64,000 nucleotides of DNA, taken from assembly GCA_024500155.1 (NCBI GenBank), contig CM044862.1, forward strand, positions 27,121,501-27,185,500, read 5' to 3'. Under the pieces are notes generated by a model. That model made no database searches. It saw only the letters and a list, made by a program, of their open reading frames with translations, and had not been told where the DNA came from. Positions 1-11,383 of this stretch are shown piece by piece; the first letter of the stretch is position 1; each line of letters starts with the position of its first letter. The DNA comes from Chenopodium formosanum. Its lineage: Eukaryota > Streptophyta > Magnoliopsida > Caryophyllales > Amaranthaceae. The translations under genes and the position numbers were made by a program.

Positions 1-984
1 ATGACTACTCAATAGTAGGTCCATATGTGCAAAGGCCTAAGGCTGGTCATATTTTCATGGAATGACGATTTTGGTACATGGTTATGGTCTACCTCAAAGA
101 GGGCCTTTCCAAGGTTGTAACGTGGCTAGGCTTGGGGTTATGAAGAATGGATAGGCTAAAGTATACTCCCAAATCCCTTACTTTTGGTGCTCCTTAAATT
201 ATAACCCTTCTGCTTTGTGTGGCAACGTCCTACATTAGGTGTCTTTTCCTTGTCCTCTTTTTTTTTTTTTTTTTCTTTCTCTCTTTTTTTTTTTGATAAG
301 TTTTGTTTTGGGTTTAGAACGATTTATTTCTTTCTTTTGCATTGGATCTTTCCTTTTGGGTTAGACTAACTTTGTGTCCCCCTCTTATGTTTCGTTCCCC
401 CAATTTCCTATTTGTATCTTTGCACCATTCCCATCCCAAGTTATGGAATAATGTAGGTTGAATAATTAAGGATCAATTGACGAGGCTGAAAAGGGCTGCC
501 AAAAAGATGGATTTTCTCTAAGGTTAAGAACATGGGATTATATTTATGGAGTTTCAAGTTGTCTCCTGTGTTGGTGAAATCATCATACCCTTTCTTTGTG
601 GGCCGAAGATGGGCCTCTTTTCGTTCGATAAATCTAGTAAGCCAAAGCTTATCAAGATTCTTAAAGTGTTGAGTATGTATGCCTTTTGATATTGCCTGTT
701 TGTATGTATACATTTCATTCGAGCCAATAATAATAAAAAGATTGAAAAGAGCACAAGATAGACGTACTTGAAAATATATTTTTTATTTATTAATTAATGA
801 GAGTACAAAATAAGTAGATTCGACAGCATGAATCTCTTAGTCTATCATAAAAAAAAATAAAAAAAAAATAAAAACAAAGGAAAGAAACAAATCAATACAT
901 AGGGAGCTACATCTTGAATTGTTGACAACTTCTTGAGATTGCATCTTCGAGCTTTGTCCGTTTCCGACGCAGGTGAAATCCTCT
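1..984 (-). repeat. 3' spacer of gag-only Tat/Ogre-like element, copy 1
   Basis: No gene. AT-rich sequence just downstream of the minus-strand gag remnant that begins at 985. Two other places share it: an inverted copy at about 16330-17215, and a diverged same-strand counterpart at about 32640-33490, downstream of gag copy 2. Shared words include the GTTGTAACGTGG stretch near 115 and the CACCATTCCC/GACGAGGCT block near 424-486. Because the spacer keeps its place after gag in two copies, I read it as the 3' untranslated part of a gag-only LTR element. It runs off the left edge. A 90-codon open stretch (441-713, minus) is partly open in the inverted copy too, but I do not think it codes. Confidence 0.6.
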
Positions 985-3251
985 CTAAATATCAAGTCCA
1001 TCTATATGATTCATAGTTTCAGTTATCAAGTCCCTTTCAATTATTATCCCCACAGTATAGACTTTTTGAAATGTGTCTAAACCAAGGTATTGTAAATGAC
1101 ACTTGTATGGTGGAGACATATTGTCTATGAACTTTGGGACAAGTTCATGATCCGGAGGTCTTTGTGGAATAAGACCAACGTTTGATCGCCACCTAGAAAA
1201 GAAGTCAATGAAGCCTTCTTCTTCCCCTTGCTTAAGCAATTCGAGATCGCACAAGGTAGTTGTGAGCTCGATGTTATCTCTATATTGGGTGAAACACGCT
1301 TTTACAACGTCACTCCAAGTGGAAGTTTGTTTTTCATCGAGGTTATGTAACCATGATCTAGCATTTGGGTCCAATAAAAGAGCACTACTAGAAAACAGAC
1401 AAATAGCGACGGATTGGTTCCGTCGGACCCATTATTCTGTCGGATAAATTAAAATTTCCGATGGATTATAATTCCGTCGGATATTTCCGACGAATTTTAC
1501 ATATCCGTCGGAAATTTCCGACAAAAAATAATCCGTCGGAATATATGTGCTTTCCGACGGATATTTCCGTAGGAAATTATTTTTTCCAACGGATTTATAG
1601 TCCGTCGGAATTTATTAAAAAAAATAAAAAACTAAAAACCGGTTCTAACAAAACCCTACACCCATGTTATATTCCCCCCCCCCTCTATCAGCCGCCTCTC
1701 CTCTCTTCTCTCTCCTCTCCTATTTTCTCTCATTCTACTCTTCTCCTTTCTAAATCCTTCTCATTCTCCATCTCTCTCGTTCTGCTTCTTCTTTCTCGCT
1801 CGTTCCCTACTCCTCCTCTCCCTCGTTTTTTTCTTCTTTCTCTCTCCCTTCTCTCCAACCACCGACATCAACAAAAACACCAGCAACACCGACATCAATA
1901 GCACCGGCATAAACATCAACAACAATTTTCATCTTTTTTGCCCTTTCTCTCTCTTGTCATGCTGAAAACAAAGGGTTTTAAGTCAAATTCATCCATGAAA
2001 ACTCTAGATCTAGAGTTTTTATGGTTGAATTTGGCCTCTTAAACCCAATTTCGAGGTTATATGTTTTTGAATTAAGGTATGTATTTTTTTTTTTCAATTT
2101 TGATTTTATGTTGTCGTTTTATTGGATTTTTTTTTTTACGATTTATGGTGGTGGAAGGTGGTTATTGTTGGAGGTCGGATTTTGTGGGTAATGATTAAGG
2201 AATTTAATTTTTTTTTCTGTAATTTTTTTGCTTAAGTGGTTTTCGGTGGCCATAGTGGTGGTTTTCTTAGGTTGGGGGGGTTCGATCGAATTGGGTTTGG
2301 TTTAGGGTTAAAATCTGGGTTTGGTTTGGGTGGGCTTGGGTTAGGTGGAATGTTTTTGTGCGGTGGTGGGGGTAGTGGGTGGTGGTACTAGTTAAGTGGG
2401 CTTGTGTGGGGCTGGTGGTGTGGGGTGGTGGCTGGTGATGGAGGTAGGTTTTAGGTGTTGGTGGATCTGGGTTTGGTGTGGGTGTGTGGTGTGTCTGGTC
2501 GGTTTTAGGTGGGTGGGTGAGGGTTGGTTTTAGGTGTTGGTAGGTGGATCTGGGTTAGTTTTGTTTTAGGTGGTCGGTGGTGGTTCACTTAGGGTGGCCG
2601 GTGGTGGTTGTGGGGAATATTTGAGGAGTTTTTGTATTTAATTTGTTGCGGTGGAGGTGGCGGTTTAGCGGTGGGGGATGATGGTGGTGGGGGTGGTGCG
2701 GGCTTTTTTTTGTTTTTTTAAAGGATTTTCGAACGGAATTTCCGTCGAAAATTCTTACGGACTTTTCCGTACCTTGAAAACCTCTTCTGATGCGAATATC
2801 CGTCGGAAATTCCGTCAAAAAAGGTCGATTTTCCGACAAATACTATGATGTTTTCTTGTAGTGGAGGAAAAGTACATGCATATAGGATTGGCTCAACCCC
2901 TTTCAATGCCATAATTTCAATAAAGCTCATTAAGTGAATCCTAGGGTTGTCTATAACCTTAAACGTTGGCAAATCCGTAGTCAAGAACTTTTTTGGAGAG
3001 TCTTGCCACTAGGTTATGGTGCAAGCTCATAATTGAAGTACTTATTCCTTGAGTTAGCTCGAAGGACAAGTTTCTCCAAGGCCTCTACTCTTTCAGCTCT
3101 TGCTTTTTCTTGTAGAATGTTTTTTTTTTTTGCTTTTATTTTAGCCTTTTCTGCTTTTTTTATGAGCCTTCATTTGGGCTTCTTCTTCTTGCAGGGCCTT
3201 TAGGTTTTGGAATTTTTCTCTAAGTTTCTCCAATGCTGCTTTTTCACCCAT
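985..3251 (-). pseudogene. gag: gag of a Tat/Ogre-like LTR retroelement (copy 1), split by a CACTA element
   Basis: Retrotransposon capsid-type Gag, which would form the virus-like particle. The C-terminal part (985-1382) shows the retrotrans_gag signature: a W-L-H-N-L motif, then S-T-W, F-x-Q-Y, an L-x-x-L-K-Q-G-E-E-E block and F-S-R-W-R. It aligns with gag copy 2 (33493-34743). The part before it (2864-2990) reads D-L-P-T-F-K-V-I-D-N-P, matching the D-I-P-K-F-K-A-T-D-N-P of copy 2. The probable start is the ATG at 3251, followed by a Lys/Glu-rich coiled-coil-like segment with frameshifts in A-runs. The 1481-bp CACTA insertion and its 3-bp duplication are the only interruption between 2866 and 1380; the frame matches on both sides. 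No protease or polymerase follows. Confidence 0.8.
1383..2863. mobile_element. Non-autonomous CACTA (En/Spm-type) transposon
   Basis: Both ends are visible: the left starts CACTACTAGAAAACA and the right, on the opposite strand, CACTACAAGAAAACA. A 3-bp target duplication GAG lies at 1380-1382 and 2864-2866. Subterminal regions (about 1404-1615 and 2725-2850) hold many copies, in both orientations, of TCCGTCGGAA/TTCCGACGGA words, the layout of CACTA transposase-binding subterminal repeats. The interior has a pyrimidine-rich block (about 1660-1850) and a G/T-rich block (about 2150-2700). No transposase is present, so it would need a partner in trans. The 146-codon open frame at 1461-1901 is low-complexity and spans a subterminal array; I do not call it a gene. 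It sits inside the gag at 985-3251. Confidence 0.95.
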
Positions 3252-5016
3252 TATTGGAGTAGTATGCTAATGTGGAAGATGATCTAGTAATGTGTGTCAT
3301 GAGAAATTGACCGCGTTCACTTAAACCTTTTCTGCCAAGCATTCAAACAATGAATCAAAGTCAAAATGATTGTTTTATTTCTTTTTTTTAATCCTTGTAT
3401 TACAAATTCATTTTAAGCATGTTTGTTGATAAAGAATGTCAAAAAATTCACGAACAATCATTAATGAAATGTCATGATTTGTGTTGACTTCAACATAGTA
3501 ATCATCTAAGGATTTTACTTTAAATGAACTGTTTTAAAAAAAGGTAGAAGTGAAAGTCAAGAAAGTTGGATTGAAAATGCTCATCAAATTTTAGGAATAT
3601 TAATCAACCCGATCATACTCCTTAAAATGATCAAATATACTATGGTATTTGTTGATCATTTAGATTGCAATAGAGATCTATATCATTTTTTTAAATTATG
3701 ATTCTCATATTGCTCATCTTTAAAGGATAATATTTTCCTATTTGCTTAAAAAGAATGATGGCCTCCGAATGTAAAATCCAAGAAATAATTAAATCATTTT
3801 CTCGGTTTTATCATTCATTATTTTCTCTCTTTTTTTTTAGAATAATTTTTTTTTTTTTTTGTATCATACTCCTTTTTTTTTTAAAGAACGACACTTCTTT
3901 TTTTTTCGTTCTATTTTTATTTTATTTTTTTTGAGTGAGGCAATCAACCCAAGTAAAGTTCTCAGGATTTTCTTTTTAAACCATAGAAGAGGTAAATAAA
4001 TTATACTTTAAAATCAAGATTGACCAATTACAACTAAAAAAATGATGAATACGAAAATAGGCACGTTTAAGAATAAACATATTGATGACGTCCTATTAAG
4101 AGATGCGAACTTCTAATGACGAACCTCATAAAAAGTAATGTCATTAGCTTGATTATAAAGTACGTAAACAAATCATCATAATCAAAAATAGTATCGCGCG
4201 TAATTTTTCGTCTTGCGCTAAGGTGGAAAGTGCAACTTCAAGAGTAGCATCTGCCACATGCGGTTTTTTTTGCTTTTTTTTTTTCCTTCCGAAAACGCAA
4301 AAGGAACGTTTAAAAACAATTTTTTTTTTTTTTGCAAAAACATAAAAGGAACGATAAAATGAAAACGACGATCAAAGTAAAGGTAACTAAGTTAGACAAC
4401 GTTGTTAGCCAAAGAGATATTTTTAGCACCTACATAACGATTAACCTTGAAGCCGTAATATCGTTTTCTCCGTATGATATTTTTAGCACCTACATATCGT
4501 TTTCTCCGTATGATATTGCTCGTAACAGTGGGCGCACGCATGACACAGAGTTGCGCGGAGGTGCCGCACGCAACTTTAGAACTTTCGCTTGGAGGGTGCT
4601 CGTAACTTTGACAGTTGCGCGTGCCACCTGGTAAGTTCGACAATTTTTATTTATTTATTTTTTTTGCGAAAACCTAAAAAGAACCAAAATTTTTTATTTA
4701 TTTTTTTTGTCGAACCATAATGTTTGTGAATTTTTTTTATTACATCTCTAGGTAACAAGTTGGAATTAGTTAAATTAGACACAAAGCACATATTCATGTA
4801 GTCACATAAGCACACAAAAGGAACCGTCAAAGCATACAGTGCCATTCTAAGTCAAAGCTTGGGTGTCCAAGGGTACCATATCTTAAGGAGGGTAATCCCA
4901 TCGTAATAAGGGGGTCCTTCGTAAATGTGTAAATTCCTAGGCTTTTAAGCGGCCTTTCTTCCATGTGGGGTTCATGGAATAATTAGCACGATTCATAAGT
5001 TTACCCATGCCCAAAT
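3252..5016. other. AT-rich leader of gag copy 1; no gene
   Basis: No supported ORF. Poly-T/poly-A rich, lying upstream of the minus-strand gag start at 3251, so probably the leader of that element. Between about 4415 and 4520 a block containing GATATTTTTAGCACCTACAT and ATCGTTTTCTCCGTATGATA words is partly duplicated in tandem. A GC-rich stretch with repeated TTGCGC/GCGCAAC words follows at 4530-4632. I see no primer binding site or LTR end. The sequence breaks at 5016, where the copia LTR starts. Confidence 0.4.
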
Positions 5017-5103
5017 TGAAAGGAATGGTGTCCTTCGAACAAGTGTACTATTCCGTTAGTGGATTCAGAATTATTAGAAAGCTAATATATTCAGTGAGGT
5101 CAA

Positions 5104-5166
5104 GTGATCGGAATGCCTGGGTGGAGGCCGCTTCCGATCACTAATATTAATGAATAATTAATATTA
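5104..5166. promoter_or_regulatory. Two tandem hairpins in copia U3
   Basis: First stem: GTGATCGGAA at 5104-5113 pairs with TTCCGATCAC at 5132-5141. Second stem, immediately following: TAATATTAAT at 5142-5151 pairs with ATTAATATTA at 5157-5166. The 3' LTR (about 14061-14123) keeps both, with one mismatch at the outer end of the first stem. Position near the U3 end suggests a binding site or integrase-end structure; function unknown. Confidence 0.7.
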
Positions 5167-6092
5167 CAGCTTAATCTTGACTGAACCTTTCGGGTCACAC
5201 CCAAGCATTCAACAAACCGAACCGACGAATTAATTCGAAAGGAATTAATGAGTCGACCGAGTAATATTTATTTAGACGTCGGAAATTCGAGCTTAGAGCG
5301 TCGAAACCGAGCGTCGGAAAACGAGTCAAAAAATAGTGAAAGACGAGACGAGAAATAGTAATAAATCAACAAAAGACCAAAATACCCCTAGCATCGGAAT
5401 GCCCAAGCAAACCGAGTGCTAAGGGCGAATGGCCTTGCATGGTGGCTAGCATGCGCACCAAGCCGAGCCTGGGCTGGCTGGTGCGTGCTAGCGCACCCAT
5501 GCTAGCATCGCAAGGCTAGGCGCTGCCTAGTGCGTACTAGCATGCTAGGCACAGCCTTGTGCGCGCAATGGCTAGCAAGCCATGCCGCAACAAGCTGCTG
5601 CAGCTAGCACGCTAGGCGCGCCAGCTCGCCATAGTTAGCAGCAGTATGGCTAGGCCATTGCTTGCTGCCTAGCAGCGCTGGCCAAGGCACAAGGCCAGCA
5701 GCAGCCCGCACAAGCATGCTGGGCTTGCTGGCCAGCAGCGCCTAGCAGCCCGCATGCGAGTGCTGGGCCTACTGGGCTTGCTGGGCGTGGCTGCCACGGA
5801 CAGTAGCACATGGCAGCCCACCTTGGCTGCCTTGGTGCCCAAGGGTGGGTTCCATGTGGCTAGTGGTCCTTGAGTGTGTGTGAAGTGAGGTGGCCGGTTA
5901 TGGGAGAGGGAGTGGGGAGCAAGTTTGGTCCCCCCCTTCTCCAAGTGGTCCTCACCTAACCACTCACATGAGTTTTCCACTTGTTGATTTATTACTAGCT
6001 TGATTATTAATTTTATTTTAGCTTTAAAATTAAATGGAAAAATCATACTATCCCATATTGATGGGAGAGTAAATGATACTCCCATCATTTCC

Positions 6093-6100
6093 TATAAATA
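6093..6100 (+). promoter_or_regulatory. TATA box of copia 5' LTR
   Basis: TATAAATA in the context CC-TATAAATA-CCCAAG, the best TATA box of the LTR. The same motif occurs at 15036-15043 in the 3' LTR. Confidence 0.75.
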
Positions 6101-6458
6101 CCCAAGTATGAGCATTGGGAATGATGCTTGAGGAAGAGTTGAAAAAGACATCAAAATTAGTGAAAACCTTTGAACTCAATATAATTACTCGGGTTTTATT
6201 GGTCGGGTCTTGCTAACCCCAAGACATTGGACCTAGTCGGTTTTGTTGATGCGGGTGGACTTCGTTGGAGGTCTCCGTGTGAGCGGGACTTGAAACTTTC
6301 AAGTAAGAGCTCATTTTGGAGCGAAGCATGCTTCAAAGGTAATTAGCTTATCTTAATCTTGTGATTAATTTAATTATGTTTATGGTTTTATTTATTGCGA
6401 GTGCGGTCTTGTTTTTGGGTTTGTTTTCGCGGTGAGTCGGACTCACCAAACCCCAACA

Positions 6459-6471
6459 GCGGTATCGGAGC
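6459..6471 (+). other. Primer binding site (initiator Met tRNA type)
   Basis: GCGGTATCGGAGC directly follows the LTR end. It resembles the plant copia PBS TGGTATCAGAGC, complementary to the 3' end of initiator tRNA-Met, with a few changes. It fixes the LTR end at 6458. Confidence 0.8.
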
Positions 6472-9196
6472 CTCGCTCGTTTATTTTTAAAATCATAATA
6501 TTTTCAAGGTGTTTTTATGGCTTAATTTTTCTAGTTTTAAGTTGCTAATTAGATTAGTAACTCGTTTTTCCAATTTTTACCTCGTATTAGAGTTGTCTTC
6601 AGCTCCCGAACCCAGATTTCGACCCAAAAATAGTGAATTTTGGGTGGAAAAGGCGTTTTGGAAATGGTTTTACCCTTTCAGAACTCGGTTTTTAGCCAAA
6701 AAACGACCAGAAATGCATTTTTCGAGGGATTTTTTGTTTTGACGAAATATTTTAAGTCTTTCTAACCTTTAAAATTGATTGCATACTTATGGTGGTTATG
6801 TATTTGGTTCTTTCCTTAATTTATATACAATTTTAGACCACTTTAAGCATGATTACTTGGTAGTAATTGGTGCTTGAAAGTTTGGTTTTATTTTTCACAT
6901 AATTGCAAATTGATTGCATTAAGTGTGAAATTGATATTATTTGTTGCTTCCAAGTACTAAAGATTCAATCTTTATTTATGATAAAGTGATTGAAACTTTG
7001 AGTTACTAAATTCCATGAATTTTAGTTAAACTTTGTTGTTTTAATCATTTTTTAGTTGATTGGAATCATAAAGTTTAAAACTTGTGATTGAAATTGGTTT
7101 ATCTTCATATTGGAAGATATAATTTTTCATGAAGTCACAAGTATTAAAGTTGGAGTCTTTATTGAACTTATGTTCATTTTTTCCAACTCCCTTTTATTTT
7201 GTTAAATCTCAAGATTAATTTAAAGTGATTAAATTAATAGTGAGAATTGCCCTAATTTATTTCATTACACCAAGTTAAACAAATTTTATTAAAGAATGGT
7301 TTTTGGAAATAAATTTGGGTAATTGCTTTTGGATGAATTATTTAAGTTGGACTTGTAATTTTTCATTTTTCCTCAAAATTGATTCTAAAACTAATTTAGA
7401 ATTGACTTATAATGTCACACACAAAATCGATAATTTTCAAAACTTTAGCACGCAACACGAGGCCTAAGAGCCCCGAGCTAGCTCTCGGCTAGCTGGGCTG
7501 CTCACGCAACCCATATGTGGCTGCCGAGGCTGCTGGGCACTTCGTTCTTAGGTGCTTGGTGCTGTGCGTGTGTGTGTGCAAGGAAGGGCGTGGGCTGCTG
7601 CTCGCTGCCAGCAGCATAGCGCGCCAGCCAGCAACAAGTAGCAGCATGGCGCAGCAGCAGCATAATGTTGTGCGCGCTGTCCATGCTGCTACGCTTGGCT
7701 TGGCTGGGCGTAGCGCATGCGAGCACAAGCAGCCCACATGCATGCTTGGTGTTGCGGGGGTGCGCATGGGCATACTACGTGCTTGTATTACGGTACGTAC
7801 AATCCCATAATTGGCACAATAACCCCAGGTTATTAAGGCGATGCTATTTTAAAGTTAATTTTAGCGTTGCTTAATATGTAAATAAGGGTATTTTTTTTTG
7901 GACTCCAAGTTTTAGTGCTAGGCACTTAGACATTTTGGAATTCGTAATTTTTCTTATATTGTCGTTTTAATTATTTTAATTATTTTGTTTATTTAATTAA
8001 AATTTTTGGAGGCTAGGCCTCGGTTTTTTAGCGACATTTGCAAAAATTAATTTTGGCAAATATTTGGGTTCACCAACTTAATTAACTGGATTAGTTAAGT
8101 TGGATGCGGAGTTTAGTGGGAGTGTTTCTTAGTTATTTCCATAACCGGTTAAAACAACTTTGACTAGTTTAATTAGGCGTGTTAATTGGATTAACCACCT
8201 AGATTAGTTACTAGTTCTCGCACGTTTTATGCATTGTTACTTGTTTATCGTTGTAAAATGCATGGGCCATTCACAGATAGTGAATGGATGAATGGAATGT
8301 AAAATTCTCTCACAGGTTTTATGAAATGGCAACTAGTGGGGCCTGATTAGGATAGAAAATACGGACTGTGATTCGTGATGTATTTTTTGTAATACGGTCT
8401 GCGAACCGTTGAGTATTTTTGCACCTTAATATTTAGATTAGTCCTAATCGTAGATACTAGCAATTGTTATATTTTGGTCAAGTCTTGAAGACGGGGTTCT
8501 TAGAAGACAAAGCCATGAAGTTGCAAATGAAGACCTTTTGAAGAATTGAAGATCTCAAGGGGTCATGCTAGTTGCCAAATGCATCTCTATTTATGTTTTC
8601 AATATATATTTATGTTTATATATATGAATTATATGTTAGATGCATGTTTAAGATTTCGAATGTTGAGATGATTAATTAAGTTCACTTAAATCAACCAACA
8701 TAGAAACCCTAGGTCCCTAAAATATTGAGTAAAACTTGCCATTCCAAAACACACTTATCAACCAAACGAGGGTAGTGGTGGGCTACGCCAAAGCGAGGCA
8801 TCACTACTTCTCCAAGGAACGTAAGGCATACCGGGTATGCAAGGTGGTTTTGGTTATACTCAACGATATGAGTGATGGAGTCCTAGCATGTCGTGGCAAA
8901 GTGAATAAAATGTTTAGAGAGCATTGGATGCGACGATTTATTCAACCAAGAGTGGCTTGGAGCCATTAGTAAAGCGTTGCTTACCTTAGGAGATTGAGTG
9001 TTAAGACAAGCCAAAGCATGCTTAACTACTCTTTGTTTCTTTGGATCTTGGAATCGACTTATTCTCACCTAAAATGGGGACAATCTTTAATGTGTGAATA
9101 AGACGTTTTAAATAAGTTTGATTAAAATGCATGAATTCAATCTTATTTAAGTATAATGAATGGTTTTTTATTTCAAATTCTTTCAATTGTAGAATC
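6472..9196 (+). other. Long leader of the copia element; no gene
   Basis: 2.7 kb between PBS and gag with no supported ORF. AT-rich except for a GC-rich island at about 7440-7800 made of GCTGCTGGGC, AGCAGC and GCTAGC-like words, in the style of the GC-rich block of the LTR. Two overlapping open frames in that island (7517-7810 plus, 7489-7773 minus) are opposite-strand shadows of the same repeat and not likely coding. Confidence 0.55.
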
Positions 9197-10090
9197 ATGT
9201 CTTCAACTAATGTCAACGACCTTATGCTCCCGGAATTGCCCGAAAAGTTGCCAATTTCTCTGAACTTGGTAAACTTTAAGGAATGGGAAGATGAACTTCG
9301 AAAGACCCTCCGAAATTGCTACCTAGAGCACATTCTGAACACTCAAATCCCGAGTTTCTACTCAAAGGGGATTATGAGTGATGAGGCACATGAGGTATGG
9401 AGTGTGGATTGTAAAAGAGTTTCCAGACTCATGGCAAACTCCATCCCGGTACAATGGAAGGGGAAGTTCTCCAACTATTTTCCGGACATGATGCTCAAAG
9501 CTCTAGAAGATGTAGTCAATTTGAGAGTCACCAAAAGTACCAGAGGCAACTATGATGGACTTGTGGAAGATGTGACTAGGTTACTCTCGAACATGAGGAT
9601 CAAGCCACCGCAAGATGGGTGTCTCACGAAAGAGAGACAAGAAGTATGGGCTAAGGTCTATAATGCAAGACTTAGACCCGGGATGCCACTTCAAGCTCAT
9701 GTGCTCAACATGACAAGGCTATTCACCCATCTAGAGCTAATTGGCAAACCAGTGGACGATGAGCAAGCGGCTCTCATGCTACTAAGCTCACTCCATTCGG
9801 GGTATGTTGCATTAAAGATGTGACTTACGGACAAGCGGAACAAACTGTCCTTGATGGAAGTTGTTCAAGAGCTCCAGAAAACAAATTCTTGCAAGAAGGC
9901 TAAGGTTGCTCTGAGACCAAAGAAGAAGGAGTTCAAGAACAAAGCTAAGATGCGCTGCTTCTATTGTAGTAGACCCGGACACTACATAAGAGAATGTAGC
10001 ATGTATCTAGAAGATGAGGCGAAAAGAAAAGTAACCTCAATCTCCGGTATCATCTTTACACTTAAACATAAGCCATTTATAAGGTATTAG
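9197..10090 (+). pseudogene. gag: copia Gag with CCHC zinc knuckle (one in-frame stop)
   Basis: Capsid/nucleocapsid protein of the copia element. I start it at the ATG at 9197, after which the protein reads M-S-S-T-N-V-N-D-L; an upstream in-frame ATG at 9131 lies in the leader. Residues 1-209 are a Gag-like helical domain containing W-E-D-E-L and the motif L-S-S-L-H-S-G-Y. An in-frame TGA follows at 9821-9823. After it the same frame continues with a Lys-rich stretch and the zinc knuckle C-F-Y-C-S-R-P-G-H-Y-I-R-E-C (CX2CX4HX4C), which packages RNA. The frame then ends at 10088 just before a protease remnant. Gag and the integrase/RT segments share one frame, as expected of a single copia polyprotein. 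Confidence 0.9.
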
Positions 10091-10384
10091 ATACCGGAAA
10101 ATTGGCTCACTATATGCTCCTGTTTCAGGAACAAAGTGAGCGGTGCTTTTTAAGTGGATATGAGTACACAAGTGGAAGAAGAAGATAATATTTAAAAGAA
10201 AACTTGTAATCTCATATTTTGTCTAGATTTAAAACTTGTTTAGTTTTATCTACCATATTTTGATCTTGTGTCGTTGGACGTCATTTTGAACTTGATCACA
10301 AGACATATCATCTTGTTTATATTTATGGAATGATACGTTTGTGTCTTTAGACAAATTGTTTATAATGATACCAAAAGAGCTAAG
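10074..10384 (+). pseudogene. Protease remnant with internal deletion
   Basis: In the +1 frame the sequence reads V-L-D-T-G-K-L-A-H, which I take as the aspartic protease active-site region (copia proteases commonly have D-S/T-G-x-x-x-H). Only a few dozen codons remain before stops. AT-rich non-coding sequence then runs to the GAG-pre-integrase region. The space is far too short for a protease and the usual linker, so much of the domain is deleted. Confidence 0.6.
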
Positions 10385-11380
10385 ACCATAGAGTCAAATC
10401 AGACTTACTTGTGGCATTGTCGTCTTGGCCACATCAACATCAAACGCATCAAGAAACTTCTACAAGAAGGTGTTCTTGACTCTTTCGATTTAGAATCGTT
10501 TGAGAATTCCGAGGGATGTCTATTAGGAAAAATGATTAAACAACCATTCTCCAAGTTGGGAGAAAGGGCAAGTGACTTATTAGGTCTTATACATACCGAT
10601 GTATGTGGACCAATGAGCTCAACCACAAGAAATGGACATCGATATTTCATCACTTTCACAGACGACTATAGTAGATATGGCTATGTCTACCTCATGTCGC
10701 ATAAATCTGAATCATTTGAAAAGTTCAAAGAATTTCATAGTGAAGTTGAAAATCAGCTTGGCAAGAAAATCAAAGCCCTTCGATCGGATCGAGGTGGTGA
10801 ATACTTGAGCCAAGAATTCGATGACCATTTGAAAGAAAAGGGTATACTTTCAGAATTGACACCTCCAGGAACTCCATAATGGAACGGATTATCCGAAAGG
10901 AGAAATCGAACCTTGTTAGACATGGTACGATCAACAATGGGTCTTAGTGATCTTCCTATCTCTTTCTGGGGACACGCACTTCTAACTGCGGCACTAACAC
11001 TGAACCGTGCTCCATCAAAAGCTGTAGAAAAGACTCCATATGAATTATGGACGAAGAAACCTCCTAGGTTATCTTTTCTAAAGATATGGGGATGCGAAGC
11101 ATATGTCAAGAAATTGATTTCTGACAAACTTCATCCCAAATCTGACAAGGTTTACTTTGTGGGCTACCCAAAAGAAACCAAAGGGTATTACTTCTACAAC
11201 AAATCGGAGAACAAAGTGTTTGTTGCTCGCGATGGTGTCTTTTTGGAGAAGGAGCACCTTTCCAAAATGACAAGTGGGAGGAAAATCGAACTCGACGAAG
11301 TTCGTGAGGATGAGCAACAAAATCATAATGACAGTCAAAGTGCTCAAACAACATCTGTTGACGCAGGTCAAAATGATTAA
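10385..11380 (+). pseudogene. int: copia integrase (GAG-pre-integrase + catalytic core), two in-frame stops
   Basis: Would insert the cDNA into host DNA. It begins with the pre-integrase motif L-W-H-C-R-L-G-H-I-N (the H and C residues of the zinc-binding module). The core follows: G-L-I-H-T-D-V-C-G-P-M (first catalytic Asp), F-T-D-D-Y-S-R-Y-G, then R-S-D-R-G-G-E-Y (second Asp), then W-N-G-L-S-E-R-R-N-R-T (Glu). A TAA at 10877-10879 replaces the Gln expected just before W-N-G; the related fragment at 63797-64000 still has CAA there. After F-W-G-H-A, W-G-C-E-A-Y-V and V-G-Y-P-K-E-T-K-G-Y, a second TAA lies at 11378-11380. Frame is the same as gag and RT. All DDE residues are present, so the stops are what kill it. 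Confidence 0.93.
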
Positions 11381-11383
11381 AAT

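Larger units (their letters stand above)
5017..6458 (+). repeat. 5' LTR of the copia element
   Basis: Begins TGAAAGGAAT and ends CCCCAACA, directly before the PBS, so the TG...CA ends are intact. Aligns with 13974-15378. Near the start lie two adjacent inverted repeats (5104-5141 and 5142-5166). A GC-rich block at about 5410-5830 is full of GCTAGC/CTAGCATG words. A TATA box, TATAAATA, sits at 6093-6100, so transcription should start near 6125. The minus strand of the LTR is open for 139 codons (5669-6088) in both LTR copies, but this crosses the GC-rich repeat and matches nothing I know. Confidence 0.95.

Noticed and set aside
1461..1901. 146-codon ORF
   Set aside because: Lies within the CACTA element, covering subterminal repeats and a CT-rich simple sequence.
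5669..6088. 139-codon minus-strand ORF in the copia LTR, also present at 14612-15031
   Set aside because: It is open in both LTRs only because they are copies of each other; it crosses the GC-rich GCTAGC repeat, has no domain and no start context I trust.
7489..7874. Overlapping ORFs on both strands
   Set aside because: Opposite-strand readings of a GC-rich repeat island in the copia leader; Ala/Cys/Leu-rich with no domain.
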